Source of the DNA: Kamptonema sp. UHCC 0994 | Lineage (GTDB): Bacteria; Cyanobacteriota; Cyanobacteriia; Cyanobacteriales; Microcoleaceae | DNA length: 38,911 nucleotides | NCBI RefSeq assembly: GCF_029167235.1 | Contig: NZ_JARFTR010000081.1 | Span: 1-38,911, forward strand | Direction: 5' to 3' | In this document: positions 11,258-19,965 of the stretch, piece by piece | Layout: every line of letters begins with the position of its first letter | Position numbering within the stretch: the first letter of the stretch is position 1 | Made by a program: the position numbers and the translations under genes | The notes under the pieces: generated by a model | The model's input: the letters and a program-made list of their open reading frames with translations, nothing else | What the model was told of the DNA's origin: nothing | The model's database searches: none

Positions 11258-11719
11258 ATGGCTGATGATGCTCCAATAACCGATGAAGATCGGCTGATAT
11301 ACCAGCTAACAATTCACAGAGACTTAGTTGGCTGGGTTATCAGAAAGTTGTCTCAAGCGATGATTCCATCCCAGAGAACAACTGGGAATGACCCCAAAGG
11401 CGACATTGCGATTTTAAATCTAAATGATACTTTGCGAGTTCAAGAAATCATCTGCAACATTCACAGTCAATACAACACCCCAAACCCCAATCAGTCACAA
11501 TTAACTTTAAATAGAAGAACAACAAATCAACCATACATAGAAATCAAAACCACATACCTTTCTGGAAAAGAGATCGCGGAAATTATTGAGACTGGTACTG
11601 TCATCGCAGTTGTGAGTGCAAACAAAATCTCTGGGCCTGGTAAAGCTAAATTTTTTCAAGCGGGTATAGTTTACGCTGAAAATATTCCCTTGAGTGAGTT
11701 TATGGATGTTAAGTCTTAG
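11258..11719 (+). CDS. Unknown protein, 153 residues
   Basis: I do not recognise this family. It is a soluble, mixed-charge protein with no signal peptide, membrane helix or enzyme motif that I can name. The C-terminal half (about 95-150) reads like an alternating beta/alpha fold. The gene starts 35 bases after purA on the same strand, and its stop codon overlaps the ribosome site (AGGAG, 11718-11722) of the next gene. The two unknown genes are therefore probably translated from one message, perhaps as read-through from purA. Confidence 0.75.
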   Translation: MADDAPITDEDRLIYQLTIHRDLVGWVIRKLSQAMIPSQRTTGNDPKGDIAILNLNDTLRVQEIICNIHSQYNTPNPNQSQLTLNRRTTNQPYIEIKTTYLSGKEIAEIIETGTVIAVVSANKISGPGKAKFFQAGIVYAENIPLSEFMDVKS

Positions 11720-11730
11720 GAGTAATCCCC

Positions 11731-12096
11731 ATGTTTGACATCAGCTTTTATGCAGTAAATGGTGAACCATCTGATTCTGTAAGAATAACAGAATCTATTT
11801 ACGAATGGTTAGCAAAATCTCAATTTGCAAAAATTGGCATATCTAGAGATACCCAACTGCACTTAGATGGGGAAGATGTGGTTTTACCTGTAGTTGAGTT
11901 AAATCAGGATATTCGCCAAAAACTCAGAGACTTTTTTCGTGACGCAATAATTAGCCAAAGCGAAACTGTACTTACTAAACTAGGAGATTACCCTTCAAAA
12001 CAAGACTATCAACAGGAAACTTACTACATGAGGAAACTGCTAGAATTACTCAAGTGTGTTGAAAACGAAAATTACCACTATCTCCAGCGAGTCTAA
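11731..12096 (+). CDS. Unknown protein, 121 residues
   Basis: Not recognised. A small acidic soluble protein with a probable helical C-terminal half (RKLLELLKCVENENYHYL). The start is well supported: AGGAG at 11718-11722 lies 8 bases before the ATG and overlaps the stop of the preceding gene. The tight coupling suggests that the two products act together. It is unrelated in sequence to L25 downstream, which has its own 64-base leader. Confidence 0.75.
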   Translation: MFDISFYAVNGEPSDSVRITESIYEWLAKSQFAKIGISRDTQLHLDGEDVVLPVVELNQDIRQKLRDFFRDAIISQSETVLTKLGDYPSKQDYQQETYYMRKLLELLKCVENENYHYLQRV

Positions 12097-12160
12097 TAAA
12101 TTTGAGATTCGGTAGCATAAATTTGGTAGAATGTCATAGCAAGAAACCAGAATACACAAA

Positions 12161-12763
12161 ATGGAACTCACAGTAGAATGTCAAAAGCGGGCAGAAGGCA
12201 GTAAACCCAACGCTCTCCGCCGCTCCGGTTTAATTCCAGCCGTACTCTACGGCCACAGCGGCGCTGAATCCATTGCGCTAACCATCAATGCCAAAACCGT
12301 TGAGACACTGCTCAAAAAGCACGTAGTCAACAATGCTCTAATTCAGCTCAACATTCCTGACATTTCTTGGAGTGGCAAAACCTTGCTGCGGGAAGTGCAA
12401 GTTCACCCTTGGAAAGGTCATCCCTATCACCTCAGCTTCTTCTCCGTCGCTACCCAAGACAGTCTTGAAGTAGAAGTAAGTCTCCATTTTATCGGAGAAG
12501 CAGTCGGCGTTAAAATGGAAGGCGGAATTTTAGACCCCGTACTGACGCAACTCAAACTCAAGTGCAAACCCGACAACATCCCCGAAGCAATTAACGTTGA
12601 TATTTCCGAGATGCACGTAGGTGATGCTCTACACATTCACGAGCTGGTATTACCTGAAGGAGCTGTACCACTTGGCGAACCAGATCAAGTAGTTGTAAGC
12701 GTGTTGATATCTCAAGGTGGAGCAGAAGAAACAACAGAAGAAGTAGTAGCAGCAGCAGTTTAA
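12161..12763 (+). CDS. rplY: 50S ribosomal protein L25 / general stress protein Ctc
   Basis: A 200-residue long-form (CTC) L25, which binds 5S rRNA in the large subunit. The N-terminal RNA-binding domain has the expected start and the motifs [12 protein letters not shown] and [12 protein letters not shown]. The C-terminal TL5/CTC domain (about 100-185) contains [17 protein letters not shown] and GDALHIHEL. The length is normal for the CTC type. The protein ends in a low-complexity tail ([12 protein letters not shown]). Its TAA stop is the first triplet of a heptamer repeat array that also provides the stop of the convergent kinase gene. Confidence 0.95.
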   Translation: MELTVECQKRAEGSKPNALRRSGLIPAVLYGHSGAESIALTINAKTVETLLKKHVVNNALIQLNIPDISWSGKTLLREVQVHPWKGHPYHLSFFSVATQDSLEVEVSLHFIGEAVGVKMEGGILDPVLTQLKLKCKPDNIPEAINVDISEMHVGDALHIHELVLPEGAVPLGEPDQVVVSVLISQGGAEETTEEVVAAAV

Positions 12764-12806
12764 CAGTTAACAGTTAACAGTTAACCGTTAACTGTTAACC
12801 GTTAAC
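12761..12806. repeat. Heptamer array (TAACAGT/TAACCGT/TAACTGT) shared by two convergent stop codons
   Basis: Units: TAACAGT three times (12761-12781), TAACCGT, TAACTGT, TAACCGT, then a partial TAACTAC. The first TAA is the L25 stop. The TTA at 12802-12804 is the stop of the minus-strand kinase. GTTAAC is palindromic, so the array also folds on itself and may terminate transcription both ways. Heptanucleotide repeats of this kind are known from filamentous cyanobacteria. Confidence 0.85.
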
Positions 12807-13812
12807 TACCAATAACTTCCCAAATGCGATCGCGTTGAGATTCCTCTAGACGGGGCCCGTGAACCTCCACCACGCGAGAGGCGAGATAATTCCCCCAGCG
12901 TCCCGCCTGTTGAGGACTCAAATTATTAGTAAGTCCGAATAAAACGCCCCCTGCAAAAGCATCTCCAGCTCCCACAGTGTCAATTGCTTGGACTGGAAAT
13001 CCAGCAACTTTAGTAATCTGTTTATTTTCCACCACCAAACAGCCATTTGCGCTGTCAGTAATAAAAGCCAAATCGACTAATTCTCCCAAACTCTGAGCGC
13101 ATTTTTCCAAAGATTCCACCTCAAAAAATCGGCGCATCTCATCTGCATTGCAGAAAAGTACATCGCAATAATTAGTAATTACCTGCCGAAAATCATCAGC
13201 AAATCGATCGACTAAAAAAGCATCCGAAAAAGTAAAAGCAACCTTTACTCCCTTGCGTTTCGAGTGCTCCATAGTCTCAATACTAGCCTTTCGAGGATCG
13301 GCCGCATCCCAAAGATAGCCCTCAATATAACTGTACTTGGAACGAGCGAGGCGATCCAAGTCAATATCAGTAGCCGTCAGAGTCGTAGAAACTCCCAAAT
13401 GAGTACACATAGTACGCTCCGCATCAGGAGTCGTCAGCACCACACAAGTACCCGTAGGCCCGCTCAATTCAGAAGCAGGATGCACATCAAACTCAATCCC
13501 CGCCGCCAGTAAATCTTGCCGATAAAATTCCCCATTTGTATCCTTAGCAACCTTACCCGAATAGAAGCCGCTACCGCCACTCTGAGCCAAAGCAATCATC
13601 GTATTTGCCGCCGAACCCCCCGATCGCAGTTGCAGAGAAGTATGCTCTAAATCGTGCAAAATCCCCCCCTGTTTTTCGGCATCCATCAGAGTCATAGAGC
13701 CGCGATTCAAAGCGTGGTGTTGCACAAAATTATCTTCCACAAATGCCAAAATATCAACTAAGGCATTACCCACGCCAAATACATCCACTGTCGAATCTTG
13801 ATTTTCCGTCAT
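12802..13812 (-). CDS. PfkB-family kinase, adenosine-kinase-like
   Basis: A 336-residue ribokinase-fold (PfkB) sugar/nucleoside kinase that transfers ATP phosphate to a hydroxymethyl group. The N-terminal signature GNALVDILA (15-23), the substrate-side SGGSAANTM (64-72), and the C-terminal IDTVGAGDAFAGG (277-289) with catalytic Asp284 and its anion hole are all intact. The overall layout is that of the adenosine-kinase-like branch found in cyanobacteria and plants. Adenosine or another ribonucleoside is the likely substrate, but a sugar substrate cannot be excluded. The nearby deaminase-like gene and purA support a purine salvage reading. The gene converges on L25, and the two stop codons lie within one 46-base heptamer array. 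Confidence 0.87.
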   Translation of the reverse strand: MTENQDSTVDVFGVGNALVDILAFVEDNFVQHHALNRGSMTLMDAEKQGGILHDLEHTSLQLRSGGSAANTMIALAQSGGSGFYSGKVAKDTNGEFYRQDLLAAGIEFDVHPASELSGPTGTCVVLTTPDAERTMCTHLGVSTTLTATDIDLDRLARSKYSYIEGYLWDAADPRKASIETMEHSKRKGVKVAFTFSDAFLVDRFADDFRQVITNYCDVLFCNADEMRRFFEVESLEKCAQSLGELVDLAFITDSANGCLVVENKQITKVAGFPVQAIDTVGAGDAFAGGVLFGLTNNLSPQQAGRWGNYLASRVVEVHGPRLEESQRDRIWEVIGS

Positions 13813-13869
13813 AACTCTTTTCTGTTTATACTAAATATTAACTATAGCGGTTTTCAGTGCAATGACTTT

Positions 13870-13918
13870 GTAACGCCGCCCAGAGGGCGGTGATTAACCG
13901 CCCAGAGGGCGGCGTTAC
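13870..13918. repeat. Palindromic repeat, family 1
   Basis: GTAACGCCGCCC (13870-13881) pairs with GGGCGGCGTTAC (13907-13918). Inside, each arm also carries a direct copy of CGCCCAGAGGGCGG, so the unit can fold either as one long stem or as two small hairpins. It lies between the divergent kinase genes at 13812 and 13968, so here it sits in a 5' rather than a 3' context. A tail ACGTAAG follows at 13929. Confidence 0.8.
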
Positions 13919-13967
13919 GTAAAGCATACGTAAGTCTTATATTTATCAACACAAACCAAAAATCAAA

Positions 13968-15506
13968 ATGTCAGATGCTTCTCTCCCTCCTCTAATTCAG
14001 CAGATGTTGCGGTCAGAATTCTATCCTCATCCCGTGATAGAACCAATTCAACTGCTTCAAACTCATATTTCTTTTGTACTGCTAACGGGAGATTTTGCCT
14101 ACAAAATCAAGAAACCAGTCAACTTTGGTTTTTTAGACTATTCAACTTTAGAAAAACGCCATCATTTTTGCACAGAAGAATTGCGAATGAATCAGCGGGG
14201 AGCACCAGAATTGTACTTAGAAGTTTTGCCTATATATCAGAAAAATGACGATACTTTTACCCTGCAACCTTTTAGTTATCCAGTAGAATACGTGCTGAAA
14301 ATGCAGCAATTTTCCCAGGATTGCTTGTTTGTGAATATGTTTGAGCAGGGACGGCTAAATGAAAAACATTTAGAGAATTTGGGGCGAGATTTGGCGATTT
14401 TTCACGCTAGCGCACAAACTAACGACTATATTCGCAAATTTGGGGAAATCCCTCCTATTCGTGATGTTATTAATAACAATTATCGACTATCTGAAAAATA
14501 TATCGGTGGGCCGCAAACTCAGGAACAGTATGACGAAACTAGGCAATATACAGAAGTGTTTTTTAGCGAGAGGCAAGAACTATTTGCTAGCCGCATTCAA
14601 AGCAACAAAATTCGTGAGTGTCATGGCGATTTACATTTGAAAAATATTGCTCTCTGGCACGATCAAATCATGTTGTTTGATTGCATTGAGTTCAATGAGC
14701 CTTTCCGTTTTGTTGATGTGATGTATGACGTAGCTTTTACGGTTATGGATTTGGAAGCGCGGGGACGTAAAGACTTAGCAAATGCTTTTTTAAATACATA
14801 TATTGAACAAACTGGAGATTGGGAAGGAATACAAATTTTGCGATTTTATTTGATCCGTCAGGCGTATGTAAGAGCGAACGTAACTGCATTTTTGCTAGAC
14901 GATCCGGCGGTACCAATTATTGAGAAAAATCAGGCTGAAGAAACAGCGGCACACTATTATCAACTAGCTTATGATTACACAAAACCTCGCCAAGGACAAC
15001 TGATTTTGATGTCGGGTTTGTCTGGTTCTGGCAAGAGTACAGTTGCTCGATATTTAGCTCGTCGTCTTAATGCAATTCACATTCGCTCTGATGCGGTACG
15101 AAAACATTTAGGCAGCGTTCCTTTGTATGAGCGTGGTGGTGATGATTTATATTCTAGTGAGATGAATGGCAAGACTTATAGCCGATTATTGGAATTGGGA
15201 ATATTGCTAGCGAAGGAAGGTTATAAAGTTATTTTGGATGCGAAATACGATCGAGAAAATTTGAGAATAAATGCTATTAATTGTGCTGAATCTAATAACA
15301 TTTGTTGGAAAATTATTCATTGTACAGCCCCTATTGAAGTGTTGCGATCGCGACTGCAAAATCGCAGAGGTGATATTGCCGATGCAACTGTTGATTTATT
15401 GACCTCGCAGCAGTTGGCCGCTGAACCTTTCACGGAAATGGAAAAAAGGTATTTGATAACTATAGATACGACTCAGGATTTAGAATTACAAATTAGTAAT
15501 TGGTAA
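13968..15506 (+). CDS. APH-like kinase fused to P-loop kinase (bifunctional AAA-type ATP-binding protein)
   Basis: A 512-residue two-domain protein. Residues 1-335 resemble aminoglycoside/choline phosphotransferases, with a nucleotide-binding N-lobe (TGDFAYKIKKPVNFGFLD), the catalytic loop CHGDLHLKNI (catalytic Asp221) and metal-binding Asp238 (LFDCIEF). Residues 345-512 form a P-loop kinase with Walker A GLSGSGKST (350-358) and a downstream SDAVRK, like gluconate kinase or zeta-type kinases. Fused proteins of this kind are widespread in bacteria, and their substrates are not established. The ATG follows the palindromic repeat by about 50 bases. The final codons and TAA stop are encoded by the first TAATTGG repeat units. 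Confidence 0.88.
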   Translation: MSDASLPPLIQQMLRSEFYPHPVIEPIQLLQTHISFVLLTGDFAYKIKKPVNFGFLDYSTLEKRHHFCTEELRMNQRGAPELYLEVLPIYQKNDDTFTLQPFSYPVEYVLKMQQFSQDCLFVNMFEQGRLNEKHLENLGRDLAIFHASAQTNDYIRKFGEIPPIRDVINNNYRLSEKYIGGPQTQEQYDETRQYTEVFFSERQELFASRIQSNKIRECHGDLHLKNIALWHDQIMLFDCIEFNEPFRFVDVMYDVAFTVMDLEARGRKDLANAFLNTYIEQTGDWEGIQILRFYLIRQAYVRANVTAFLLDDPAVPIIEKNQAEETAAHYYQLAYDYTKPRQGQLILMSGLSGSGKSTVARYLARRLNAIHIRSDAVRKHLGSVPLYERGGDDLYSSEMNGKTYSRLLELGILLAKEGYKVILDAKYDRENLRINAINCAESNNICWKIIHCTAPIEVLRSRLQNRRGDIADATVDLLTSQQLAAEPFTEMEKRYLITIDTTQDLELQISNW

Positions 15507-15566
15507 TTGGTAATTGGTAATTGGTAATTGGTAATTGCTAATCGCTAATCGCTAATCGCTAATTAC
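15497..15566. repeat. Heptamer array (TAATTGG x5, TAATTGC, TAATCGC x3, TAATTAC)
   Basis: Ten consecutive 7-base units. Variants occur in blocks rather than at random, as expected if units spread by slippage or unequal exchange. The TAA of the second unit (15504-15506) is the stop codon of the APH/P-loop gene. A pyrimidine-rich tract and a second heptamer array follow. Confidence 0.9.
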
Positions 15567-15609
15567 CCATCTCCCCTATCTTCCCCATCCTCCCCCATCT
15601 CCCTCTCTT

Positions 15610-15644
15610 TCCCTAGCCCCTAGTCCCTAGCCCCTAGCCCCTAT
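15610..15644. repeat. Heptamer array (YCCCTAG x4, then CCCCTAT)
   Basis: Five 7-base units follow a C/T-rich tract (about 15567-15609). The CTA at 15641-15643, inside the last unit, is the TAG stop of the minus-strand DUF1772 gene. The order heptamer array, C/T tract, CCCCTAG array recurs at 34461-34661. Confidence 0.85.
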
Positions 15645-16153
15645 CTTACACAGAGCGCGATCGTCAGCAATGCCGATGCTGCAAGGGCCGCTATTGTCCT
15701 AACGTGGTTCCAGAATGTCCAGTCGGTAAGGTATCTAGCCCATAGGTTCGCGCCCTCAGTGCTGTCCGGCTTGACAATCGCCAGCGCATCATTTAGCGGT
15801 ACATTAAACGCGATCGTCACGCCAACTGTACCAACTAGATAGAGGAGGCTACCAACGAGCAAGTAAGCAGCGGATTGATGCCACTTTAACAGCGAGGAAA
15901 TAGCCAGAAAGATACAAGCCGCAGCCGTTCCGAATAGCGCCGTCATAAACAACGGATTAATCGCCGTGATATTGATAGCTTGCATGGCGACAATACCCTG
16001 TGCTGGTTGGAGCCGGGAAAGAGCGCTCATCACGAAAGTTGAGAAGGCAAAAAAGACTCCAGCTATCAGCCCGCAGCCTATTGCCGAGAAAAGCTTCAAT
16101 GCGAAAAGCGAGTAAGGAACTGTTACCATAAAACCTCCCGCGAAATTTCCCAA
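15641..16153 (-). CDS. DUF1772 (anthrone-oxygenase-like) membrane protein
   Basis: A 170-residue integral membrane protein with four likely helices (about 14-42, 62-85, 92-116 and 146-168). The FFAFSTFVMSAL segment after helix 1 and the WTFWNHVRT segment before the last helix match the DUF1772 pattern. Some relatives are called anthrone oxygenases, but most have no known reaction. The start may be Met1 or the internal Met9 (MVTVPYSLF). It lies 50 bases downstream of the MAPEG gene on the same strand, so the two are probably one operon. The TAG stop falls in a heptamer repeat. Confidence 0.82.
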   Translation of the reverse strand: MGNFAGGFMVTVPYSLFALKLFSAIGCGLIAGVFFAFSTFVMSALSRLQPAQGIVAMQAINITAINPLFMTALFGTAAACIFLAISSLLKWHQSAAYLLVGSLLYLVGTVGVTIAFNVPLNDALAIVKPDSTEGANLWARYLTDWTFWNHVRTIAALAASALLTIALCVR

Positions 16154-16203
16154 ATGTGGTCATCTAAGTCATGTTTTCTTCTTTTGAAGGTTCATTTTCT
16201 TAA

Positions 16204-16620
16204 CTAGAAAATTGCCAAAGCAGTCAAAGCGAGCAAGCAGACTAACTGAATAACTAAGCTTATGAGCCGGAATATCGGATTAATCCCAGCTATATGAATC
16301 AGGGAATGTACCATCCGAAATACCATGTACACAACAACAAGCAAATCTACCGCTGTTCCCGATACGCCGCGAACCGTGAGCAGAAAGACAACACCTATAT
16401 ATAAAGGGAGGTTTTCTACTAAGTTGGACTGTACCCTAAATAGTCGCCAAAGCAAGCTTTCATCATTTTGTATTCCGAAATCTTTAGGAGAACCCCCAGC
16501 GGATAAATGCCGAATCCTGACTGTAAGCAGAAGAGCAACGACAGTAATCGTCCATCCGATGAAAATTGCTAAACCCCAGAGAGGGAAGTTCATCTCGATA
16601 GTAGGCATGACTGTATCCAT
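16204..16620 (-). CDS. MAPEG-family membrane protein
   Basis: A 138-residue, four-helix membrane protein of the MAPEG family (glutathione S-transferase/eicosanoid type). The family core RVQSNLVENLPLYIGVVFLL is present at about 62-81, followed by further helices (90-107 and 114-136). MAPEG proteins conjugate glutathione to hydrophobic electrophiles or act as peroxidases; the bacterial roles are mostly inferred. With the azoreductase upstream and DUF1772 downstream, all on the minus strand, it suggests a response to electrophiles or quinones. Confidence 0.87.
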   Translation of the reverse strand: MDTVMPTIEMNFPLWGLAIFIGWTITVVALLLTVRIRHLSAGGSPKDFGIQNDESLLWRLFRVQSNLVENLPLYIGVVFLLTVRGVSGTAVDLLVVVYMVFRMVHSLIHIAGINPIFRLISLVIQLVCLLALTALAIF

Positions 16621-16755
16621 ATTGTTGAGCGATCTGATGTTGTCGTATCATTTTACAACAGATTTCAGATTGATAGGTAATGTCTTGGTGGGAATTGCCT
16701 AACATCGGCTTTTTTTAACAGTTTTAAATTTTTTGGGCAATTCCCCCTACTTATT

Positions 16756-17418
16756 TTACCGTACTTCACTCGCCTGTAATCTGCTGTAGCTTCCCACTAA
16801 TTGAGCCACTTGAGTACGAGCAGATGCAATCGATTCAGCGAAATTTTTGCCATCAGATTCGTCATTTTCAAAATGGATAAAGCTGATATCGGTGATGCCA
16901 ATAAATCCAAAAACAGTTCTTAAATACGGGTCTTGATGATTCATCTTCTCATTGCGCTGGCCAGGTTGAAAGCCAGAAGCACCTCGCGCCGTAACGATCA
17001 ACATTTTCTTACCCAGTACGAGAGGTTTGTAAGGATTTGTAGAGTTTTCTGGCGCAAAAGCAAAGGTTCGTCCGGGACGTACAATCTGGTCAATATATGC
17101 CTTGAAGGTACTGGGAACGCTAAAATTGTACATGGGAATGCCCATGACATAGAAATCGGCAGCTAAGAATTCATCTATAAGTTCATCGCTAATGCGAATC
17201 CCTTCCTGAAGTTGAGGGGTGCGCTCCTCTGGGGGTGTATAGGCCCCTGCAATCCACATTTCATCAACATGGGGAACGGGATTGCGACCGATATCTCGAT
17301 AGGTGACAATATCGTTAGGATGAGTTTGTTTCCAAGCTTCAACGAATTCTCGTGTAAGTCTGCGAGAGTGCGATCGCTCACCGCGCGGACTAGAATCAAT
17401 GTGTAACAAGCGTGCCAT
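16756..17418 (-). CDS. azoR: FMN-dependent NADH-azoreductase / quinone reductase
   Basis: A flavodoxin-fold FMN enzyme that reduces quinones and azo compounds with NAD(P)H. I choose the ATG at 17418 (220 residues, beginning MARLLHIDSSPRGERSHSRRL) because AGGAAAA lies just upstream (about 17423-17429) and family members start here. A longer frame from 17466 adds 16 residues not typical of the family. The FMN phosphate loop is SSPRGERSHS (9-18), and PMYNFSVPSTFKAYIDQIVRPG is the classic second flavin segment. The gene is divergent from an AraC regulator, the usual layout for a regulator and its target. The MAPEG gene lies 135 bases downstream on the same strand. Confidence 0.92.
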   Translation of the reverse strand: MARLLHIDSSPRGERSHSRRLTREFVEAWKQTHPNDIVTYRDIGRNPVPHVDEMWIAGAYTPPEERTPQLQEGIRISDELIDEFLAADFYVMGIPMYNFSVPSTFKAYIDQIVRPGRTFAFAPENSTNPYKPLVLGKKMLIVTARGASGFQPGQRNEKMNHQDPYLRTVFGFIGITDISFIHFENDESDGKNFAESIASARTQVAQLVGSYSRLQASEVR

Positions 17419-17504
17419 AATTTTTCCTAGTAGAACACTATTCCAGTTTAGGAGAAACTCACCCATATTTAGCTATCTAATTCTTGCGCCACTATCACAA
17501 TCTT

Positions 17505-17529
17505 GCGATCGATTTTCCAGGCGATCGAT
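17505..17529. promoter_or_regulatory. Direct repeat GCGATCGAT in the azoR/araC intergenic region
   Basis: GCGATCGAT occurs at 17505-17513 and 17521-17529 (16 bases start to start), between two divergent genes. Paired direct half-sites suit AraC-type regulators. However, GCGATCG is also the over-represented HIP1 core of cyanobacteria, so this may be background. Confidence 0.3.
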
Positions 17530-17582
17530 GGGTGTTATCCTTAAGTGAATACAATCAGATAATAGCGATTTAGTTTTGTGTT

Positions 17583-18455
17583 ATGGAAATGCCAAGGGGT
17601 GATGAAACTGAAACAACCTGCTTTCCTATCTTGTCTAGTCAAAAGCAGGGTTGGGAAAATATTATAGTTGAGGAATTTCAGCACCCGCCAGGAGAGGGAA
17701 GCACTCATTACAGCGATCAACACACAATTTGTCTATCTCTTGCACCTCGTCCCGTTCGCTTGCTGCAAATCAAGGGAGGAAGAACCCACACGGGACTATA
17801 CGGGAAAGGTGATATTTCCATAACACCTGCCAAAACACCATTTTTTGCACGTTGGGATGGTGACGATCGCTACTTGGAGATTCGGATTGCGTCTCGTTTT
17901 ATTCAAAGCGTTGCTAGAGAAGCTCTAGCGATGAATCCAGATCGACTTGAATTACTCCCAGAATTTCGCACGCGCGACCCTCAAATTGAGGCAATGGGAA
18001 TGCTACTTTTTGCTGAACTAAAACAAGAAAATTTAGGCGGAAGACTTTATATTGAATCACTGGCAAATGTATTAGCAATACATCTGCTCAGACAATATTC
18101 TGCGGTCAAACCTCGGCTTTCAATTTATGAGGGTGGCTTACCTGAACGTCAAGTTTTGCAAGTTTTGGAATACATCAATGAACATTTGAATGAAGATATT
18201 AAGCTGGGAGATTTAGCCCAATTATTGGGTATGAGTCAATTTCATTTCAGCCATCAGTTTAAGCAATCAATTGGGATAGCTCCTTATCAATATCTGCTTC
18301 AGCAACGAGTAGAACGGGCAAAGCAATTGTTGAAACAAACAGATCGATCGATTATGGAAATTGCCTTTTTGTGTGGGTTCAATAGTCACAGTCATTTGAG
18401 CAAACAGTTTCGGCAATTTACAGGTATGACACCGAAAGCATATAGAATGAATTAG
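17583..18455 (+). CDS. AraC-family transcriptional regulator
   Basis: A 290-residue DNA-binding regulator. The N-terminal half (about 1-180) resembles the sensor part of AraC regulators found beside oxidoreductases. The C-terminal domain (about 190-290) has two helix-turn-helix units: LGDLAQLLGMSQFHFSHQFK and IMEIAFLCGFNSHSHLSKQF. It ends with the family signature (FRQFTGMTPKAYR). It is divergent from azoR with 164 bases between, so it probably controls azoR and perhaps the MAPEG/DUF1772 genes in response to a small molecule. It converges on the ankyrin gene. Confidence 0.92.
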   Translation: MEMPRGDETETTCFPILSSQKQGWENIIVEEFQHPPGEGSTHYSDQHTICLSLAPRPVRLLQIKGGRTHTGLYGKGDISITPAKTPFFARWDGDDRYLEIRIASRFIQSVAREALAMNPDRLELLPEFRTRDPQIEAMGMLLFAELKQENLGGRLYIESLANVLAIHLLRQYSAVKPRLSIYEGGLPERQVLQVLEYINEHLNEDIKLGDLAQLLGMSQFHFSHQFKQSIGIAPYQYLLQQRVERAKQLLKQTDRSIMEIAFLCGFNSHSHLSKQFRQFTGMTPKAYRMN

Positions 18456-18532
18456 TTAGTTAGATAACTATACAAATTATTGATAAAAATCAGAGTATTA
18501 TCAAATCTATATCCTTGATTTTATCTATGTTA

Positions 18533-19840
18533 TTAGGGGATTTTTATCCTATCAACTGACTTTGATAATTCTCTCTGGGCACATTCAATTTCCTCTCGAT
18601 TGGTAATTAAAGGAAGCAGATAATCGCAGGCTTCTTGGTGTCCTTCGTAGACTGCTTCTAAAAGCGGACTCATATAGCCACCGTCATCAATCCACATATT
18701 TGGATCTGCACCTGCTTCTATCAAATAATGAATTATTCTAATGTCTCCTGTTCTAGCAGCAGCAATTAGAGGTGTCCCCCATTCTGTACGACAATTCAAA
18801 CTGGCACCAGCCTCAATCAAAGCTTGTATAATTTTGATATCTCTACTCCACACACCATGAGCAAGAGCATTGGATAGAGAACGAATTTTATCTTTCTCTG
18901 TTGCCAATATCTGTTGCACGATTGCCAACTTTCCTAAACTTGCCGCAGTTTCTAAAGCTTCCTCAAAATAACGAATTTTATAGTTTTCAGAATTTGCAGT
19001 AATCGCTTGAACTAAAATTAATTTCAATTCTAAATTGGTTTCCTCTAACAACCATTTAGGCTGCCATTGACTGGGTTTTAATTTGCCATATTGCTCTGGG
19101 ATAGTAACACCGTGATAGGAATAGAGTCCATTACCATCAGCAAATTCAACTGCGGCTTCTCCTTCTGCATGGAGACGATTTTCAGAATCGAACAAGAACT
19201 TAATTGGGCGATCGCAAACCAAACAAATTTGGTCAAAGGGAATAATCCAACCACAAGATTTTACAAGTTTCTGAAATACTTCCCATGCTAAATTATCATA
19301 AGGCTGGAATAGTGTATGGCTAACAACGGAAAAGTGAAAGTCGAAAAAAGCACTTTCATTAGCGTACCAATTCAGCGGGAGGAACCAATACATATATTCA
19401 CTGTAGGGCAGAAAATTTTCTGACTTACCTTCTGAAAGATAAGGATTTAAGCTTTCCAATAATTGTTTGTCTATTTGTGGAGTGTATCCTAGTTTTAACT
19501 CAGATGCGACTAAGCTATCCCAATGACCAATCGCTTCTTCATTGTTGATATATAATTTCTCGTGCAGTTTGGCTATTAACTCTGTTGCGTGTGCAAAACC
19601 ATCGTCAGTAAAGTAAGAGTCTTTGTATAGTGGCTTTGCTACCTTGGCTGCTGCATACAAACTATCAAAGAAATGAATTTCCGGCATTGGTAGTTCAAGT
19701 AATTGATATGCAGATTGAACGGATTCAATAGCGGTCTTGCGGTCAATCCTATTGATTGAAAATGCGATCTCTTGCCACTTTTTTTGATAACTTGGCATCA
19801 GCGATTTTTGTTCGATTGTAATCTCATTAACAAAGGCCAT
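18533..19840 (-). CDS. Ankyrin-repeat protein with DUF6745-like N-terminal region
   Basis: A 435-residue soluble protein. The first 280 residues include AAVEFADGNGLYSYHGVTIPEQYG followed by an E-x-N-x-E segment, which resembles the region called DUF6745 in leucine-rich-repeat proteins. That match is from memory and moderate. Residues about 300-420 form three to four ankyrin-type repeats (IIQALIEAGASLNCRTEWGTPLIAAARTGD, then IIHYLIEAGADPN and a degenerate copy). Ankyrin repeats bind other proteins. There is no signal peptide or membrane segment. No operon partner is seen. The N-terminal region could recognise or modify a target presented by the repeats, but no catalytic residues can be named. 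Confidence 0.78.
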   Translation of the reverse strand: MAFVNEITIEQKSLMPSYQKKWQEIAFSINRIDRKTAIESVQSAYQLLELPMPEIHFFDSLYAAAKVAKPLYKDSYFTDDGFAHATELIAKLHEKLYINNEEAIGHWDSLVASELKLGYTPQIDKQLLESLNPYLSEGKSENFLPYSEYMYWFLPLNWYANESAFFDFHFSVVSHTLFQPYDNLAWEVFQKLVKSCGWIIPFDQICLVCDRPIKFLFDSENRLHAEGEAAVEFADGNGLYSYHGVTIPEQYGKLKPSQWQPKWLLEETNLELKLILVQAITANSENYKIRYFEEALETAASLGKLAIVQQILATEKDKIRSLSNALAHGVWSRDIKIIQALIEAGASLNCRTEWGTPLIAAARTGDIRIIHYLIEAGADPNMWIDDGGYMSPLLEAVYEGHQEACDYLLPLITNREEIECAQRELSKSVDRIKIP

Positions 19841-19965
19841 AAAATTCCAAATTAAATGTAAATTATCTTGCTTGTATCGTTTAAATATTCACTTCAATAT
19901 TATCATAATTTTATAAAAATGATGGCATAAAAGTACAAGTAAAAAAGTATCCGAAACAGGACTTA

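Noticed and set aside
15497-15644. CRISPR array
   Set aside because: The units are contiguous 7-mers without spacers, and there are no cas genes.
17419-17466. Longer azoreductase start at 17466
   Set aside because: The extra 16 residues do not fit the family, and a good ribosome site precedes the ATG at 17418.
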